From positions 62,001 to 126,000 of the forward strand of contig CAYZWU010000002.1 of the NCBI GenBank assembly GCA_964482235.1: 64,000 nt of DNA, read 5' to 3'. The position numbers and the translations under genes were made by a program. Source of the DNA: CAYZWU01 sp964482235. Its GTDB lineage: Bacteria > Planctomycetota > B15-G4 > CAYZWU01. Positions 27,628 through 36,741 of this stretch are shown piece after piece; positions within the stretch are counted from its first letter, which is position 1; the number at the start of each line of letters is the position of its first letter. The notes under the pieces were generated by a model. The model saw nothing but the letters and a program-made list of their open reading frames with translations, was not told where the DNA came from and ran no database searches.

Positions 27628-29247
27628 TCAGTTGACAGGAACCGGATTCTGCGACGGATAAAGATCTTTGGCGCACCGCGGACAGATGCCGTGGCTGAAC
27701 GTCGCCTCGGAACGCCTGCTGATGAACTCCTCGATCTGCTGCCAGTATCCCTCGTCGTCGCGAACCTTCTTGCAGTTGGAGCAGATCGGGAGCAGGCCGC
27801 TGAGCACGTTGATGTCGGACATCGCTTTTTCGAGCTCGCTGTGGGCCGCGGCCAGATTTGCGAGGGCCTTCTTCTTCATGCGGTAGAGGACGAACGCCGC
27901 CGAGCCCAGAACGAGCGTCAAGGCAACGAAAGAGAGGGAGGCATTGCGCAGGATGACTTCCTTCTGCAGCTTGAGATCCTTCTTCTCGTTCTCCACCTTG
28001 AGCAGGGCCAGCTCCTGCTCCTTGTCGAGGGCGGCCTGATACCTGGCGATCTTGCCGTAGAGGGAACGATCGAAAAGCGAGTTGTTCATGTTGTTGTACA
28101 GCTTGAAGAAATCGTAGGCATTCTCGAACTCGCCCATGGCGGCGTACACATCGGAGAGCTCGAGCAGCGCGTCCTTGACGAGCTCGCGCGATTCGATCTT
28201 CCTTGCGATGCGGAGTGACTTTTCAGCCTGCTCGAGCGCCTCGGGCATCTTTCCCATATTCCGGAGGATCGAGGACAGGATCTGGTGCGACGAGGCCACC
28301 TGAGATTTGGAGCCCAGCTCCATGGCGATCTGCAGGGCCGACTCGGCAAACTCGAGAGCCTTCTCGAATTCTTCCAGCTCGTAGTAGACAACGGCGATGT
28401 TGATCTTCGATGCGCAGACCATCGGCATCTTTCCCAGCTTCTCCCTGATATCGAGGGCTTCGATATGGCACTTCAGAGCTTCCTCCAGCTTTCCCTGCTT
28501 CTTGTAGACATTGCCGATGTTGTTCAGCGTGTTGTCCACATCCTTGTCCAGGCCGATCTCCTTCTTGATCTTCATCGACTGGCGGTAGCATTCCAGCGCG
28601 AGTTCGTAGTCCCCCAGCTTCTTGTGGATGATGCCGATGTTCTGCTTGGTCCTGGCGATGCCGCTCTTGTTGTCGATCTCGATCTCGATCTCGAGGGATC
28701 GGACAAAATAGTCGAGCGCCCTGCTGTAATCTCCGAGCCGCCGGAAGGTGATGCCCAGCGAATTCAGGGCCTGGGCTTCATTCTTTCGGTCGTCGATCTC
28801 CCTGCTTATTTCCAGCCCTCGGTCAGTCGCCTCGACCGCCTTCTTGTATTCGTCATGCTGACGATAGATCCTTCCCTTGATGAGGTGTATCTTCGCGATC
28901 TCCGCCCTGTCCTTGCCCATATTTGCCAGGAGCATGCTCATGTTGTTGTAGTCGAGAGCTGAATTGAAATCGCCCTTGGCGAGACAGGCCTGGGAGAGCG
29001 AGACAAGGACGTGGAGCTCGCGGGATCGATTCGGGAATCTGTCCAGCAGGTCCAGCGCTTCCGTACCGTATTCGACTGCCTTGTCAGGCGCCCTGTACCT
29101 GTTTGCGTTGGCCAGCAGTGCCAGGATTTCGATCCTGTCGCCCCCCCGGCTTCGAGCCAGGCGCTCCTCTAGCTTCTCGATCTCGTCAGCGGTGCATATG
29201 CCAAAAAAGAAAACCAGCCCGAGACAGCATAGGATATGCCTCTTCAT
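27628..29247 (-). CDS. Secreted/membrane TPR protein with C-terminal zinc-ribbon-like domain
   Basis: About 539 residues from the ATG at 29247 (AGGGAAAG upstream). A signal peptide is followed by roughly eight tetratricopeptide repeats (for example NIGIIHKKLGDYELALECYRQSMKI and NIGNVYKKQGKLEEALKCHIEALDI), a coiled region, one membrane helix (LSFVALTLVLGSAAFVLYRM), and a C-terminal domain with LPICSNCKKVRDDEGYWQQIE and SHGICPRCAKDLYP. The last motif, with two CxxC pairs, is known at the C-terminus of many PAS/histidine-kinase and response-regulator proteins. The TPRs face outside and the CxxC domain inside, suggesting a kinase-less signalling adaptor. Function is unknown. It converges on the A2M gene with 3 bases between stops. 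Confidence 0.8.
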   Translation of the reverse strand: MKRHILCCLGLVFFFGICTADEIEKLEERLARSRGGDRIEILALLANANRYRAPDKAVEYGTEALDLLDRFPNRSRELHVLVSLSQACLAKGDFNSALDYNNMSMLLANMGKDRAEIAKIHLIKGRIYRQHDEYKKAVEATDRGLEISREIDDRKNEAQALNSLGITFRRLGDYSRALDYFVRSLEIEIEIDNKSGIARTKQNIGIIHKKLGDYELALECYRQSMKIKKEIGLDKDVDNTLNNIGNVYKKQGKLEEALKCHIEALDIREKLGKMPMVCASKINIAVVYYELEEFEKALEFAESALQIAMELGSKSQVASSHQILSSILRNMGKMPEALEQAEKSLRIARKIESRELVKDALLELSDVYAAMGEFENAYDFFKLYNNMNNSLFDRSLYGKIARYQAALDKEQELALLKVENEKKDLKLQKEVILRNASLSFVALTLVLGSAAFVLYRMKKKALANLAAAHSELEKAMSDINVLSGLLPICSNCKKVRDDEGYWQQIEEFISRRSEATFSHGICPRCAKDLYPSQNPVPVN

Positions 29248-29271
29248 TATTCTTTCCCTGATACTTGCCCT

Positions 29272-29298
29272 CCGGATATCCTGGCCCTGGATATCCGG
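29272..29298. promoter_or_regulatory. 10-bp-arm hairpin/operator upstream of the TPR gene
   Basis: CCGGATATCC (29272-29281) and GGATATCCGG (29289-29298) form a perfect inverted repeat with a 7-base loop. It is 25 bases upstream of the TPR start and downstream of the esterase stop, so it could be an operator for the former or a terminator for the latter. Confidence 0.4.
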
Positions 29299-29419
29299 TA
29301 GAGGATGATACGGGAAAGCCGACGAGATGTCCACCTTGCGGAATTTTCATTTCCCTCGGCAGGCCGCCTCGAAAGATCCGCTTTCGATACGGATGGAATC
29401 CGGGGCGCCCTGTCAGGGA

Positions 29420-32083
29420 TCATTCATTCACTGCCGCATCGCCGAGCAGCCGGGCGAGGGTGGGCTCCATCGCCTTGGCCCAGATGAGATAACCCTCGCG
29501 GTTCGGATGCAGGAAGTCGGGCATGACGGCCGGATCGATCGTGCCGTCGGAGCCCACGAACCGGTCGCTGATATCGAGGTAGAAGATATTCCTGTTGTCC
29601 GCGATCCTCGACGCCAGGGCGCCGGCAGCCAGGTTGGCGGTCCGCCGTTCGTTCGGCGTCCGACCGTACGGAAATGGACAGAGCAGCAGGATCTTCGAGT
29701 CCGGCAGCCTGGTGCGCAGCGTCCTGCAGATAGCGATGATTCCCTCGGCAAGTTCAAGGGCCGTGTGAGCCGTGGAGAAGTGGACGCCGTCCGTGTTGTT
29801 CGTTCCGATCATCAGCACGACGACCTTGGGTGAGATCCCGTCGATCTCGCCGTTGTCGAGACGCCAGAGCACATTCTCGGTCCTGTCGCCGCTGAATCCG
29901 AGGTTCGCGGCTTTTCGGTGGACATAGTACTTGTCCCATACCTTGCTGCCGGCCTCGTTCTCGAATCCGTGGGTGATGGAGTCGCCGATGAAGAGCAGAT
30001 CGACGCCGCCCGCACGGATGCGTTCGAGCTTGGCCGCATGGCGCTGCCACCACCAGCCTCCCTTGGGTATCGAGGAGAGGGCGGTGTTGCGGTTCTCCCC
30101 GGGCCTGTTCCAGGCCGTGCTGAAGCAGGATGCCGGAAAGCCGTCCTTGTTGATCAGGCTCCCTTCAGCCGTGTTGCTGAATGCGTAGTTCGCGTCCTTC
30201 GGATCGCTGATCAGGGGAGAGGAAAGGAGAACGCTGTTTCCATCGATCACCGCCCGGGCGGGAAGAAAGATGCCGTCGCTTCCGGCCAGCTTGAATCCAT
30301 CGAGCTCGCGGCCCGGTGTCACGGCCAGACCGCTGCCGCAGCTGTCGAAGAAGATCCGCGCCTTCTCGCCCTCGATCTGCATCGAGCGAAAGAGCGGGCC
30401 CGAGTAGACGTCGATCTTCTTGCCGTAGGTTTTCGCCAGCGCCCAGAGTGCGAGCCGGCCGCCCACGTCCTGCTTGTTGCGGGGGTGGATGTCGAGGATG
30501 TTGCCGATGTCCGACGTCACGACCATGCCGGTGTTGGGATGGGACATGGCCCGCCTCTGCGCCTCCCGGACTCCCACGCCGTCCGCGTCGTTCCAGTAGA
30601 GGAACGGAGCGATCTGGACGAAGTAGAAGGGGAATTCGCCCAGCTGCCGGCTGTCGCGCCAGCAGTCGATCATCGCCTTCAGCAGCTCGGTGTAGCGACG
30701 GGGACGGGGAGAGTTGGCTTCGCCCTGGTACCAGATGACGCCCTTGATGGTGTAGGGGAGGAGCGGCGCGATCATGCCGTTGAAGAGGCTCGATGCGGAT
30801 GTGTAGGCACTCAGATGGAGGAGGGAGGGGCGGGGGACGATCTCGCCCTTGCCGACGCTTTTCCTGAAGCGCCAGGGGCCGGCAAGGGGAATGCTCTTCT
30901 CCGGCGACCCGGACGGAAAGATCTTCAGCTTCTCCGCGGAACCGTAGAGCCCTCCCTGGCCGCCCGTGTCGAGGACGCGCACCGTGACGGCGAGGCGTCC
31001 GTTCTTCACGGCTGCAGCGGGAACGGCGTACTTCCTCTCCTGCGTCCAGTTGCCTGTTTCGCCCACTGGGATGCCGTTCACCCAGGTGCGGTCCTCGTCG
31101 TCGATCGGCCCGAGCTCGAGAACAAGATCCCTGCCGATCCAGTCGGGCGGCAGATCGATCCCTTTCCTGAACCAGACGACGCCGTCGAAGCCGGCGAGGT
31201 CGTTCGCCTGCCAGCTGTTCGGCTGGTCCATCGTCTGCCATGCCGAGTCGTCGTGATCCGGGGCGTACCACTTGTCTTTTCCCAGGCCGATGTCGAGGCG
31301 GGTCATCTCCTTTTCCCACTGCTCGATCTTCCGCCTGTTCATCTCATCCACCGTGCGGGGGAAATCGGCAAGGAGCTCGGCTTGCTCGATCTCCCTCTCG
31401 TAACCGCCGATCCGCAGCAGCACCGGCAGGGTCGTCCACGATTCGGCCGGCGTGCCGCCCCAGGCGGACTGGATCAGGCCGATCGGGACCTTCAGCTCCC
31501 GGTGGAGACGGCGTCCGAAGTAGTAGGCTGCAGCGGAGAAGCCTCCCCAGCCGCCCTGGGCGACGGTCTCGGGCGAGCAGATCTTCCATTGGGTTGCCGG
31601 ATCGAGCGAGGCGCGGGGTGTTGCGGCAACGACTCTTGGAACCATGAAGAGGCGGATGTCGGGAAAATCGGCCGCCGCAACCTCGGCCTCCGCGTTGTTG
31701 CAAACCGTCACTCCCATCTCCATGTTCGACTGGCCGGAGCAGATCCAGACTTCACCGACCATGACATTGCGGAGAGTGATGGAGTTGTTGCCGTCGATCC
31801 GGATCGAGTAGGGGCCCCCGGCAGGAGGCAGGGAAAGGTCCAGGCGCCAGCGGCCGCTGCGGTCGGCGGCGGTTCGCGCCGCCTCCTTCTGCCAGCTGCC
31901 CTGGATCGAGACAGCTTCGCCGGGAGTCGCCTCGCCCCAGATGCCGGCGCTTTTCCCCTGCTGGAGGACCATGTTGTCGCCCACCAGGGGCGGGAGGGTG
32001 ACGTCCGGAAAAGCGGGCGCCGTAATGATGAGAAGAAAGACCAGGCTGATGAGGCACACTTTTCCCGACTCGAGGTGAGACAC
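29420..32083 (-). CDS. Sialate O-acetylesterase fused to an SGNH/GDSL esterase domain
   Basis: An 887-residue secreted enzyme with a signal peptide; the GTG start has AAAGGAGG 5 bases upstream. The N-terminal ~600 residues match the sialate O-acetylesterase family, with catalytic serine in CSGQSNMEM near residue 115, VWYQGEANS-type sequence (IWYQGEANSPRPRRY) and an inserted jelly-roll domain. The C-terminal ~220 residues are a second, separate SGNH hydrolase: GDSITHG near 697, GFSGDRTENVLWR, GTNN and the catalytic pair DFLHPN near 852. Both domains probably remove acetyl groups from sugars of glycoproteins or polysaccharides outside the cytoplasm. Both active sites look intact. Confidence 0.93.
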   Translation of the reverse strand: MSHLESGKVCLISLVFLLIITAPAFPDVTLPPLVGDNMVLQQGKSAGIWGEATPGEAVSIQGSWQKEAARTAADRSGRWRLDLSLPPAGGPYSIRIDGNNSITLRNVMVGEVWICSGQSNMEMGVTVCNNAEAEVAAADFPDIRLFMVPRVVAATPRASLDPATQWKICSPETVAQGGWGGFSAAAYYFGRRLHRELKVPIGLIQSAWGGTPAESWTTLPVLLRIGGYEREIEQAELLADFPRTVDEMNRRKIEQWEKEMTRLDIGLGKDKWYAPDHDDSAWQTMDQPNSWQANDLAGFDGVVWFRKGIDLPPDWIGRDLVLELGPIDDEDRTWVNGIPVGETGNWTQERKYAVPAAAVKNGRLAVTVRVLDTGGQGGLYGSAEKLKIFPSGSPEKSIPLAGPWRFRKSVGKGEIVPRPSLLHLSAYTSASSLFNGMIAPLLPYTIKGVIWYQGEANSPRPRRYTELLKAMIDCWRDSRQLGEFPFYFVQIAPFLYWNDADGVGVREAQRRAMSHPNTGMVVTSDIGNILDIHPRNKQDVGGRLALWALAKTYGKKIDVYSGPLFRSMQIEGEKARIFFDSCGSGLAVTPGRELDGFKLAGSDGIFLPARAVIDGNSVLLSSPLISDPKDANYAFSNTAEGSLINKDGFPASCFSTAWNRPGENRNTALSSIPKGGWWWQRHAAKLERIRAGGVDLLFIGDSITHGFENEAGSKVWDKYYVHRKAANLGFSGDRTENVLWRLDNGEIDGISPKVVVLMIGTNNTDGVHFSTAHTALELAEGIIAICRTLRTRLPDSKILLLCPFPYGRTPNERRTANLAAGALASRIADNRNIFYLDISDRFVGSDGTIDPAVMPDFLHPNREGYLIWAKAMEPTLARLLGDAAVNE

Positions 32084-32245
32084 GTTTTCCTCCTTTGATC
32101 GAAGAGGTTTCCGGGTGCGATTGATCGAGAATTGTATCCAATGACACAGGGAGGTGAAAGTCCGGCGTGTCGCTTGTCAACAGGCCGGTTGTCATCGAGG
32201 GCGCACCACGATAGCATCGGGGAAAAAGTAGGGAGAGCCATATCC

Positions 32246-33394
32246 ATGAGACGACAGCACGGTTTTTTCTTGATGACCTTACTGACCCTTTTCATCGGCG
32301 GGTCCTGCGGCAGCGAGGATCGGGGGACCCCTTCGGAAGCGGAGAGCGGTGCGTCATGCGAGTTCACGCTGAGCCTGGACCGGAGCCGGGCTTCGTTCTT
32401 CGCGCAGCTTGCCTTGAAGGGGATCAGGAGGGAATACCCGAACAAGCCGGGCCACGTGATGAACGACGGCGAGGATGTGAAGAGCCCGCAGGAGCTGCAT
32501 CCCGCGTTCTACGGTTCCTTCGACTGGCATTCCTCGGTGCACGGACACTGGATGCTGGTGCGGCTCCTCAAGCTGTTCCCCGGGCTCGACGAGGCAGAGC
32601 AGATCCGCGACGCCTTGAACCGGAACCTCACGGCGGAGAACATCGCCATGGAGACGAGCTACCTGAACGAGCCGAACCGGAAATCCTTCGAGCGGACCTA
32701 CGGCTGGGCCTGGCTCTTGAAGCTGGCGGAAGAGCTCCACGGCTGGAACGACGAGGACGGCAGGAACTGGTCCCGGAACCTGGCGCCCCTCGCCGAGGCG
32801 ATGAAGCTGAGGTATCTCGATTTTCTTCCGCGGCAGACCTACCCGATCCGCCGCGGAGTTCATCCGAACACCGCCTTTGGTCTCGCCTTTGCCCTCGACT
32901 ATTGCCGATCGACGGGCTGCCGGGAACTGGAGGAGCTGATCGAGGAGCGAAGCCTGACCTACTTCGGCGGCGACGCCGATGTCCCCGCGGAATGGGAGCC
33001 CGACGGCGACGATTTCTTCTCCAGGAGCCTGATGGAGGCCGATCTGATGCGCCGGATCCTGCCGCGCGAGGAGTTCCGCAAATGGTTCCATCGCTTCCTG
33101 CCCGGTCTGGCGAAGGGAGAGCCCCGCTCGCTTCTCGAGCCCGCAGTCGTGTCGGACCGCTCCGATCCGAAGATCGTTCACCTGGACGGTCTCAATCTCA
33201 GCCGCGCCTGGTGCATGAGAGGCATTGCATCAGCCCTTGACGCCGGCGATCCCGCGAGGAACGTCCTGGTCGAATCGGCCGTACGCCACGCGGAAGCGGC
33301 GCTGCCCCATCTGGCGAGCGGGCATTACGAAGGGGAGCACTGGCTCGCGTCCTTCGCCGTATTCATGCTTGCCGGAGTGGAGTCGAGCCGGTAG
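32246..33394 (+). CDS. DUF2891-family lipoprotein
   Basis: About 382 residues from the ATG at 32246 (GGGAGAG upstream), with a lipoprotein signal (FLMTLLTLFIGGSC). The body matches the DUF2891 pattern: FAQLALKGIRREYPNKPGHV, LHPAFYGSFDWHSSVHGHW, a helical repeat region and the segment RTYGWAWLLKLAEEL. Conserved His/Trp clusters suggest a sugar-binding alpha-barrel-like fold, but no activity is established for the family. The gene is divergent from the double esterase (162 bases between starts) and converges on the antiporter gene. Confidence 0.85.
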   Translation: MRRQHGFFLMTLLTLFIGGSCGSEDRGTPSEAESGASCEFTLSLDRSRASFFAQLALKGIRREYPNKPGHVMNDGEDVKSPQELHPAFYGSFDWHSSVHGHWMLVRLLKLFPGLDEAEQIRDALNRNLTAENIAMETSYLNEPNRKSFERTYGWAWLLKLAEELHGWNDEDGRNWSRNLAPLAEAMKLRYLDFLPRQTYPIRRGVHPNTAFGLAFALDYCRSTGCRELEELIEERSLTYFGGDADVPAEWEPDGDDFFSRSLMEADLMRRILPREEFRKWFHRFLPGLAKGEPRSLLEPAVVSDRSDPKIVHLDGLNLSRAWCMRGIASALDAGDPARNVLVESAVRHAEAALPHLASGHYEGEHWLASFAVFMLAGVESSR

Positions 33395-33459
33395 GAGGCT
33401 TCGCGGTCTTCTGAGCAACCGGGGGAAGGCTCGCCGCGGCGCGCGGAAGCGGCTGCGTC

Positions 33460-34521
33460 CTATCCCGCCTCGCCGCCTGTCATCGTGTATTGAACGATCA
33501 CGTAGACGGCGTAGACGAAGAGGAGCCAGGCTCCCTGCCATCTCTTGAAACGCCCGTCCTTGCCCATGAAGATGAAGATTCTGAAGGAGATCAGGATGAT
33601 CAGCATGGCGGGGAAGTGGAAGACGAAGAAGTTCTGGGGGATGGCCAGGGGGCTGGCGCACGCCGCTGCCCCGATGACGAAGAGGCAGTTGAGCACATCG
33701 GCTCCCACGATGTTGCCCACCGTGATCTCCGGATGACCCTTGCGAATGGCGGCAATGGCCGTCATCAGCTCGGGCAGGGAGGTGCCGAAGGCGACCATCG
33801 TGGCCGCGATCACGTCTTCGGGGACGCCGAACCGCAGGGCCAGCTCGGAGGCGCAGGGGACCAGCACGCGGGCACCGGCCACCACCAGGAGCAGCCCGCC
33901 GATCACCATCAGCCAGCAGAGCGGCATGCCCCGGGGATCGGAAGTGCCTTGCTCCTCGCCGGCCATGGCCATCGAGCCGCCTCTCCTGGCCCAGATGTAG
34001 GTCATGTACATGTAGAGACCCAGCAGACAGACGAGGAGAACGCCGACCCAGCGCTGCAGGACCGGTTCGCCGTCCGTCGTGGCCAGGGAGAAAACGGAGA
34101 GGGCCACGAGGAGGACGGCCGATCCGATCTGCACCCACCCCGTTCTGTTGAGGATGAACCGGTTCTTCGGAACGGCGACGATCAGGCATGTCAGCCCGAA
34201 GATCAGCCCCGTGTCGGCGATGATCGATCCCACGCCGTTGCCAAGGGCGAGGCCGGGATTCCCGGTGAACGCGGCCATGACGGAGATCACGGCCTCGGGT
34301 GTCGTCGTGCCGAGGGACACGATCGTGGCGCCGATCACGATCTTGGGAAGACCCGTTCTCTGCGCCAGATCGACAACGCCGTCGATCATCCAGCTGGCGC
34401 CCTTGGAGAGGATGAGGATGCAGACCACGATGATGAGAAGAAGGACGGAGGTGGAGTATCCCGCAACCAGCTCCTCGAGAAGCTCTTCGTTGCCGATCCA
34501 TTCCAGAATGCCGTGTTCCAT
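33460..34521 (-). CDS. Calcium/sodium antiporter (CaCA family, YrbG-like)
   Basis: A 353-residue inner-membrane protein with about ten helices. The two alpha repeats that form the ion pathway are clear: GATIVSLGTTTPEAVISVMAA and AATMVAFGTSLPELMTAIAA, each with the ion-binding Glu after Pro, followed by GNGVGSIIADTG and GNIVGADVLNCLFV. Members exchange calcium for sodium or protons. Start at 34521 has AGAGGAAC upstream. The gene is monocistronic as far as seen; the upstream 34522-34968 gap has a T-rich stretch and one doubtful small frame. Confidence 0.93.
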   Translation of the reverse strand: MEHGILEWIGNEELLEELVAGYSTSVLLLIIVVCILILSKGASWMIDGVVDLAQRTGLPKIVIGATIVSLGTTTPEAVISVMAAFTGNPGLALGNGVGSIIADTGLIFGLTCLIVAVPKNRFILNRTGWVQIGSAVLLVALSVFSLATTDGEPVLQRWVGVLLVCLLGLYMYMTYIWARRGGSMAMAGEEQGTSDPRGMPLCWLMVIGGLLLVVAGARVLVPCASELALRFGVPEDVIAATMVAFGTSLPELMTAIAAIRKGHPEITVGNIVGADVLNCLFVIGAAACASPLAIPQNFFVFHFPAMLIILISFRIFIFMGKDGRFKRWQGAWLLFVYAVYVIVQYTMTGGEAG

Positions 34522-34695
34522 GAAACCGTTCCTCTTCTCCTCGGAATCTCGGAGGACACAATTCGGGAACGAGAATAGCTTTTTTTTTATCCCGATAAAA
34601 GCCGCAAGGTTTCTGCGCGTGCATCTTTTGTCGTTCGCGGAACCCGGAATCGGATATCGACTGCTCGACCCGCCTCTGGAAAAGGAGGAAGCACC

Positions 34696-34830
34696 ATGCG
34701 ACGAAGCTACAACTCGTCCGCATTCATGAGTCTGCCCAATAACGTAATCAAGGGCGGTTTCACCGTTTCGCGAAGGGATTGTTTTTTTTCCGGAAAAAAT
34801 GAGCAGTTTCCCGAATTCCTGCGCATATGA
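34696..34830 (+). CDS. Possible 44-residue small protein
   Basis: A short frame, ATG at 34696 to TGA at 34830, is preceded at 7 bases by a near-ideal ribosome site (AAAGGAGG). The product starts MRRSYNSSAFMSLPNN and contains no recognisable motif or membrane segment. It lies in the otherwise empty 447-base region 34522-34968, which also holds a T9 run near 34580 and a G9 run near 34910. Only the ribosome site argues that it is real. Confidence 0.25.
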   Translation: MRRSYNSSAFMSLPNNVIKGGFTVSRRDCFFSGKNEQFPEFLRI

Positions 34831-34959
34831 GGTTAGTTCCCGGGTGTCGAGAACTGGATCTTCTCAAATGGTGTCTTTCAGAATTCCCATGACCTATCAA
34901 GGACTTTGGGGGGGGGATTAGAAAGCATGACGGATCGATGAGAAGGTGACGGGACCAGG

Positions 34960-34999
34960 AAAACTGCTTCACTCCGACAAGAGGGAGAGAAGCAGTTTT
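34960..34999. terminator. Hairpin terminator overlapping the stop of the DUF4091 gene
   Basis: AAAACTGCTTC (34960-34970) pairs with GAAGCAGTTTT (34989-34999) across an 18-base loop. On the plus strand it is followed by CTTTTT. On the minus strand it includes the stop codon of the DUF4091 gene and ends in TTTT, so it can serve both strands. Confidence 0.6.
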
Positions 35000-36648
35000 C
35001 TTTTTGCCCTTCGATATGCGGCCGTATCGGTTTCGTAATCGTCGAAGGCGCGGAAGAGACGATCCATGATCTCTTCCGCCGCTGCCGCATCGCGTTCCTT
35101 CAGCAGAATGAGCAGTTCCGCATCTTCCATTCCGATCCGGTGTGCTTCGAAACGAAGGCCGGACAGGGGACCGTCCCGCCCTGGATAGACGACGTGCGAG
35201 TCGCCTGCGGGCAGGAAATTGGGCGCACCCTTGCCGTGGGGGACCACGCTCTTCTCGAATGGATCGACCCCCCTTCGATAGTGATTGAATCCCCAGTGCA
35301 GGAAACCCTCCAGATCGAACTTGACGATCGACCACCCGATGTAGACCTGGCGCAGCCTCTCCTGGTCGAGAAGACGGTTCAGCCACGGACCGCCCGGCGC
35401 GAGGCAGGTGTAGATCCAGACCCTGTCGCCGGCCTTCTTCCGCTCCTCGAAGAACTTCCTGTTCTGCTGGTATTTCTGGACCTGTGGGCACCAGTGATCC
35501 ACAGCGCCCGCGAGGGCCCGCGACATGGTGGCCTCGAAGATCTTCACCCCGGGCATCGCCTTCCGTACCTGCTCGGCCAGCGCCTTGTAGCTTGTGGCAT
35601 TCGTGTCCGTGGGCTCGTCCGTGAGGTGCTGGAGGTAGGGGAGCTTCTTCTCGAAGCCGGCCGCAGCGAGCGCCTCCTTGATCGCTGCCAGGAGTGCGGC
35701 CGCCTTCTCCCGGCCTTCCGGGCTGTTCGCATCGATGCCGAAGAAGTGAAGATCGAGCCTCGGGGACGACCAGTCGTTCTTGTGGCGGCGCGCGATGTGG
35801 CCTCCCTCGATCCGTGTGAATCCCCTGTCGACGAAGAGCCGGATGTGCCGTTCGAGACGCTTCTGCTTCACGACGATCTCGCCCGAGCCCTCCAGGCTGA
35901 TGAAGTCGCTCCAGCGGATCCAGAAGGTGTTCTGCCGGCCCCGGGCCATGAGATCGGCGTATCGGCCGAACATTTTCCAGAACGACTCGCTCCACGTTTC
36001 GAGACCGTGCCTCTCGGCCATCAGCTCCGGGCTGAACCAGTTGGTGTAGCCGGGGCTTTGAGGACCCGTGGCGGGAACGGTCACGGGAAGGACGTGGAGA
36101 TCCCAGGAAAGCGACTTTTGCCACCCGCCCGCCTCGATCCGTAGCGAGTACTTCCGGAGACCCGGATCGGCGTCGGGAGCCGGATCGACCTCCACGCGCA
36201 GGGCCAGCACGCCTTCGTCGCTCGCCCGGGCAATTCCCGCGGCAGGCTCGAGCACCTCGAAGATGCGAAAGGGCGCCTCGCGGATCACGTGGGGATTCTC
36301 CTTCTTCTCCCAGACCTCCGTGCGGCTCCCCAGGCCGGTGTTCTGTTCCACGGGAACGTCGATCAACCGGAAAGCGCGCATCCTCGCTTCCTGCGACTCT
36401 CCCAGCAGGAGCTTCCATCGAACCTCGGCCTTGCCGGGAAGACCGGTGATCACGACGTGCACCCCGGCCGGCACGCCGCGCGCCGTGTGGCAGGTGAAGC
36501 TCATCGTACCCGCCTCGGCGGGAGTGTCCGGAAAAAGCGGAGTCAGCTCGTCGAAGAGCGACGCCTCCTGGGCAGGGAGCATCGGTGCCGGCAGGAGGGT
36601 TGGGAAAAGAAGGGCGACAAGAATCGTGAAGGCTGCAGCGGTCCGCAT
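34969..36648 (-). CDS. DUF4091-type secreted protein, glycoside-hydrolase-like
   Basis: About 559 residues from the ATG at 36648 (AGGAG 7 bases upstream), with a signal peptide ending near AQEA. An N-terminal beta domain of about 170 residues precedes a TIM-barrel-like region with HLTDEPTDTNATSYKALAEQVR and VDHWCPQVQKY, then the DUF4091 C-terminal part (IGWSIVKFDLEGFLHWGFNHY and PAGDSHVVYPGRDGPLSGLRFEAHRIGMEDAELL). The Asp-Glu of TDEP is a plausible acid pair, and such proteins occur in polysaccharide-degradation gene sets. The substrate is unknown. The stop codon is inside a terminator hairpin. Confidence 0.85.
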   Translation of the reverse strand: MRTAAAFTILVALLFPTLLPAPMLPAQEASLFDELTPLFPDTPAEAGTMSFTCHTARGVPAGVHVVITGLPGKAEVRWKLLLGESQEARMRAFRLIDVPVEQNTGLGSRTEVWEKKENPHVIREAPFRIFEVLEPAAGIARASDEGVLALRVEVDPAPDADPGLRKYSLRIEAGGWQKSLSWDLHVLPVTVPATGPQSPGYTNWFSPELMAERHGLETWSESFWKMFGRYADLMARGRQNTFWIRWSDFISLEGSGEIVVKQKRLERHIRLFVDRGFTRIEGGHIARRHKNDWSSPRLDLHFFGIDANSPEGREKAAALLAAIKEALAAAGFEKKLPYLQHLTDEPTDTNATSYKALAEQVRKAMPGVKIFEATMSRALAGAVDHWCPQVQKYQQNRKFFEERKKAGDRVWIYTCLAPGGPWLNRLLDQERLRQVYIGWSIVKFDLEGFLHWGFNHYRRGVDPFEKSVVPHGKGAPNFLPAGDSHVVYPGRDGPLSGLRFEAHRIGMEDAELLILLKERDAAAAEEIMDRLFRAFDDYETDTAAYRRAKRKLLLSLLSE

Positions 36649-36741
36649 GTCCGATCTCCTCTCGTATGAATCACGACATGATACGCAAATCGGCAACCGG
36701 CGTCACGGAGGAGGTTCGTTTCCGGTGTGGATAGAGGTCTC

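Noticed and set aside
29918..32098. Long open frame opposite the double esterase
   Set aside because: High-GC codon bias makes long antisense frames; its translation is His/Arg/Asp-rich without a family pattern. The same holds for 2858-4843, 6852-8423, 14280-15680, 15550-17400, 37558-39405 and 43790-45718.
34900..34920. G9 run as a regulatory element
   Set aside because: It is a simple homopolymer in a non-coding gap and could equally be a sequencing artefact; no structure or motif surrounds it.
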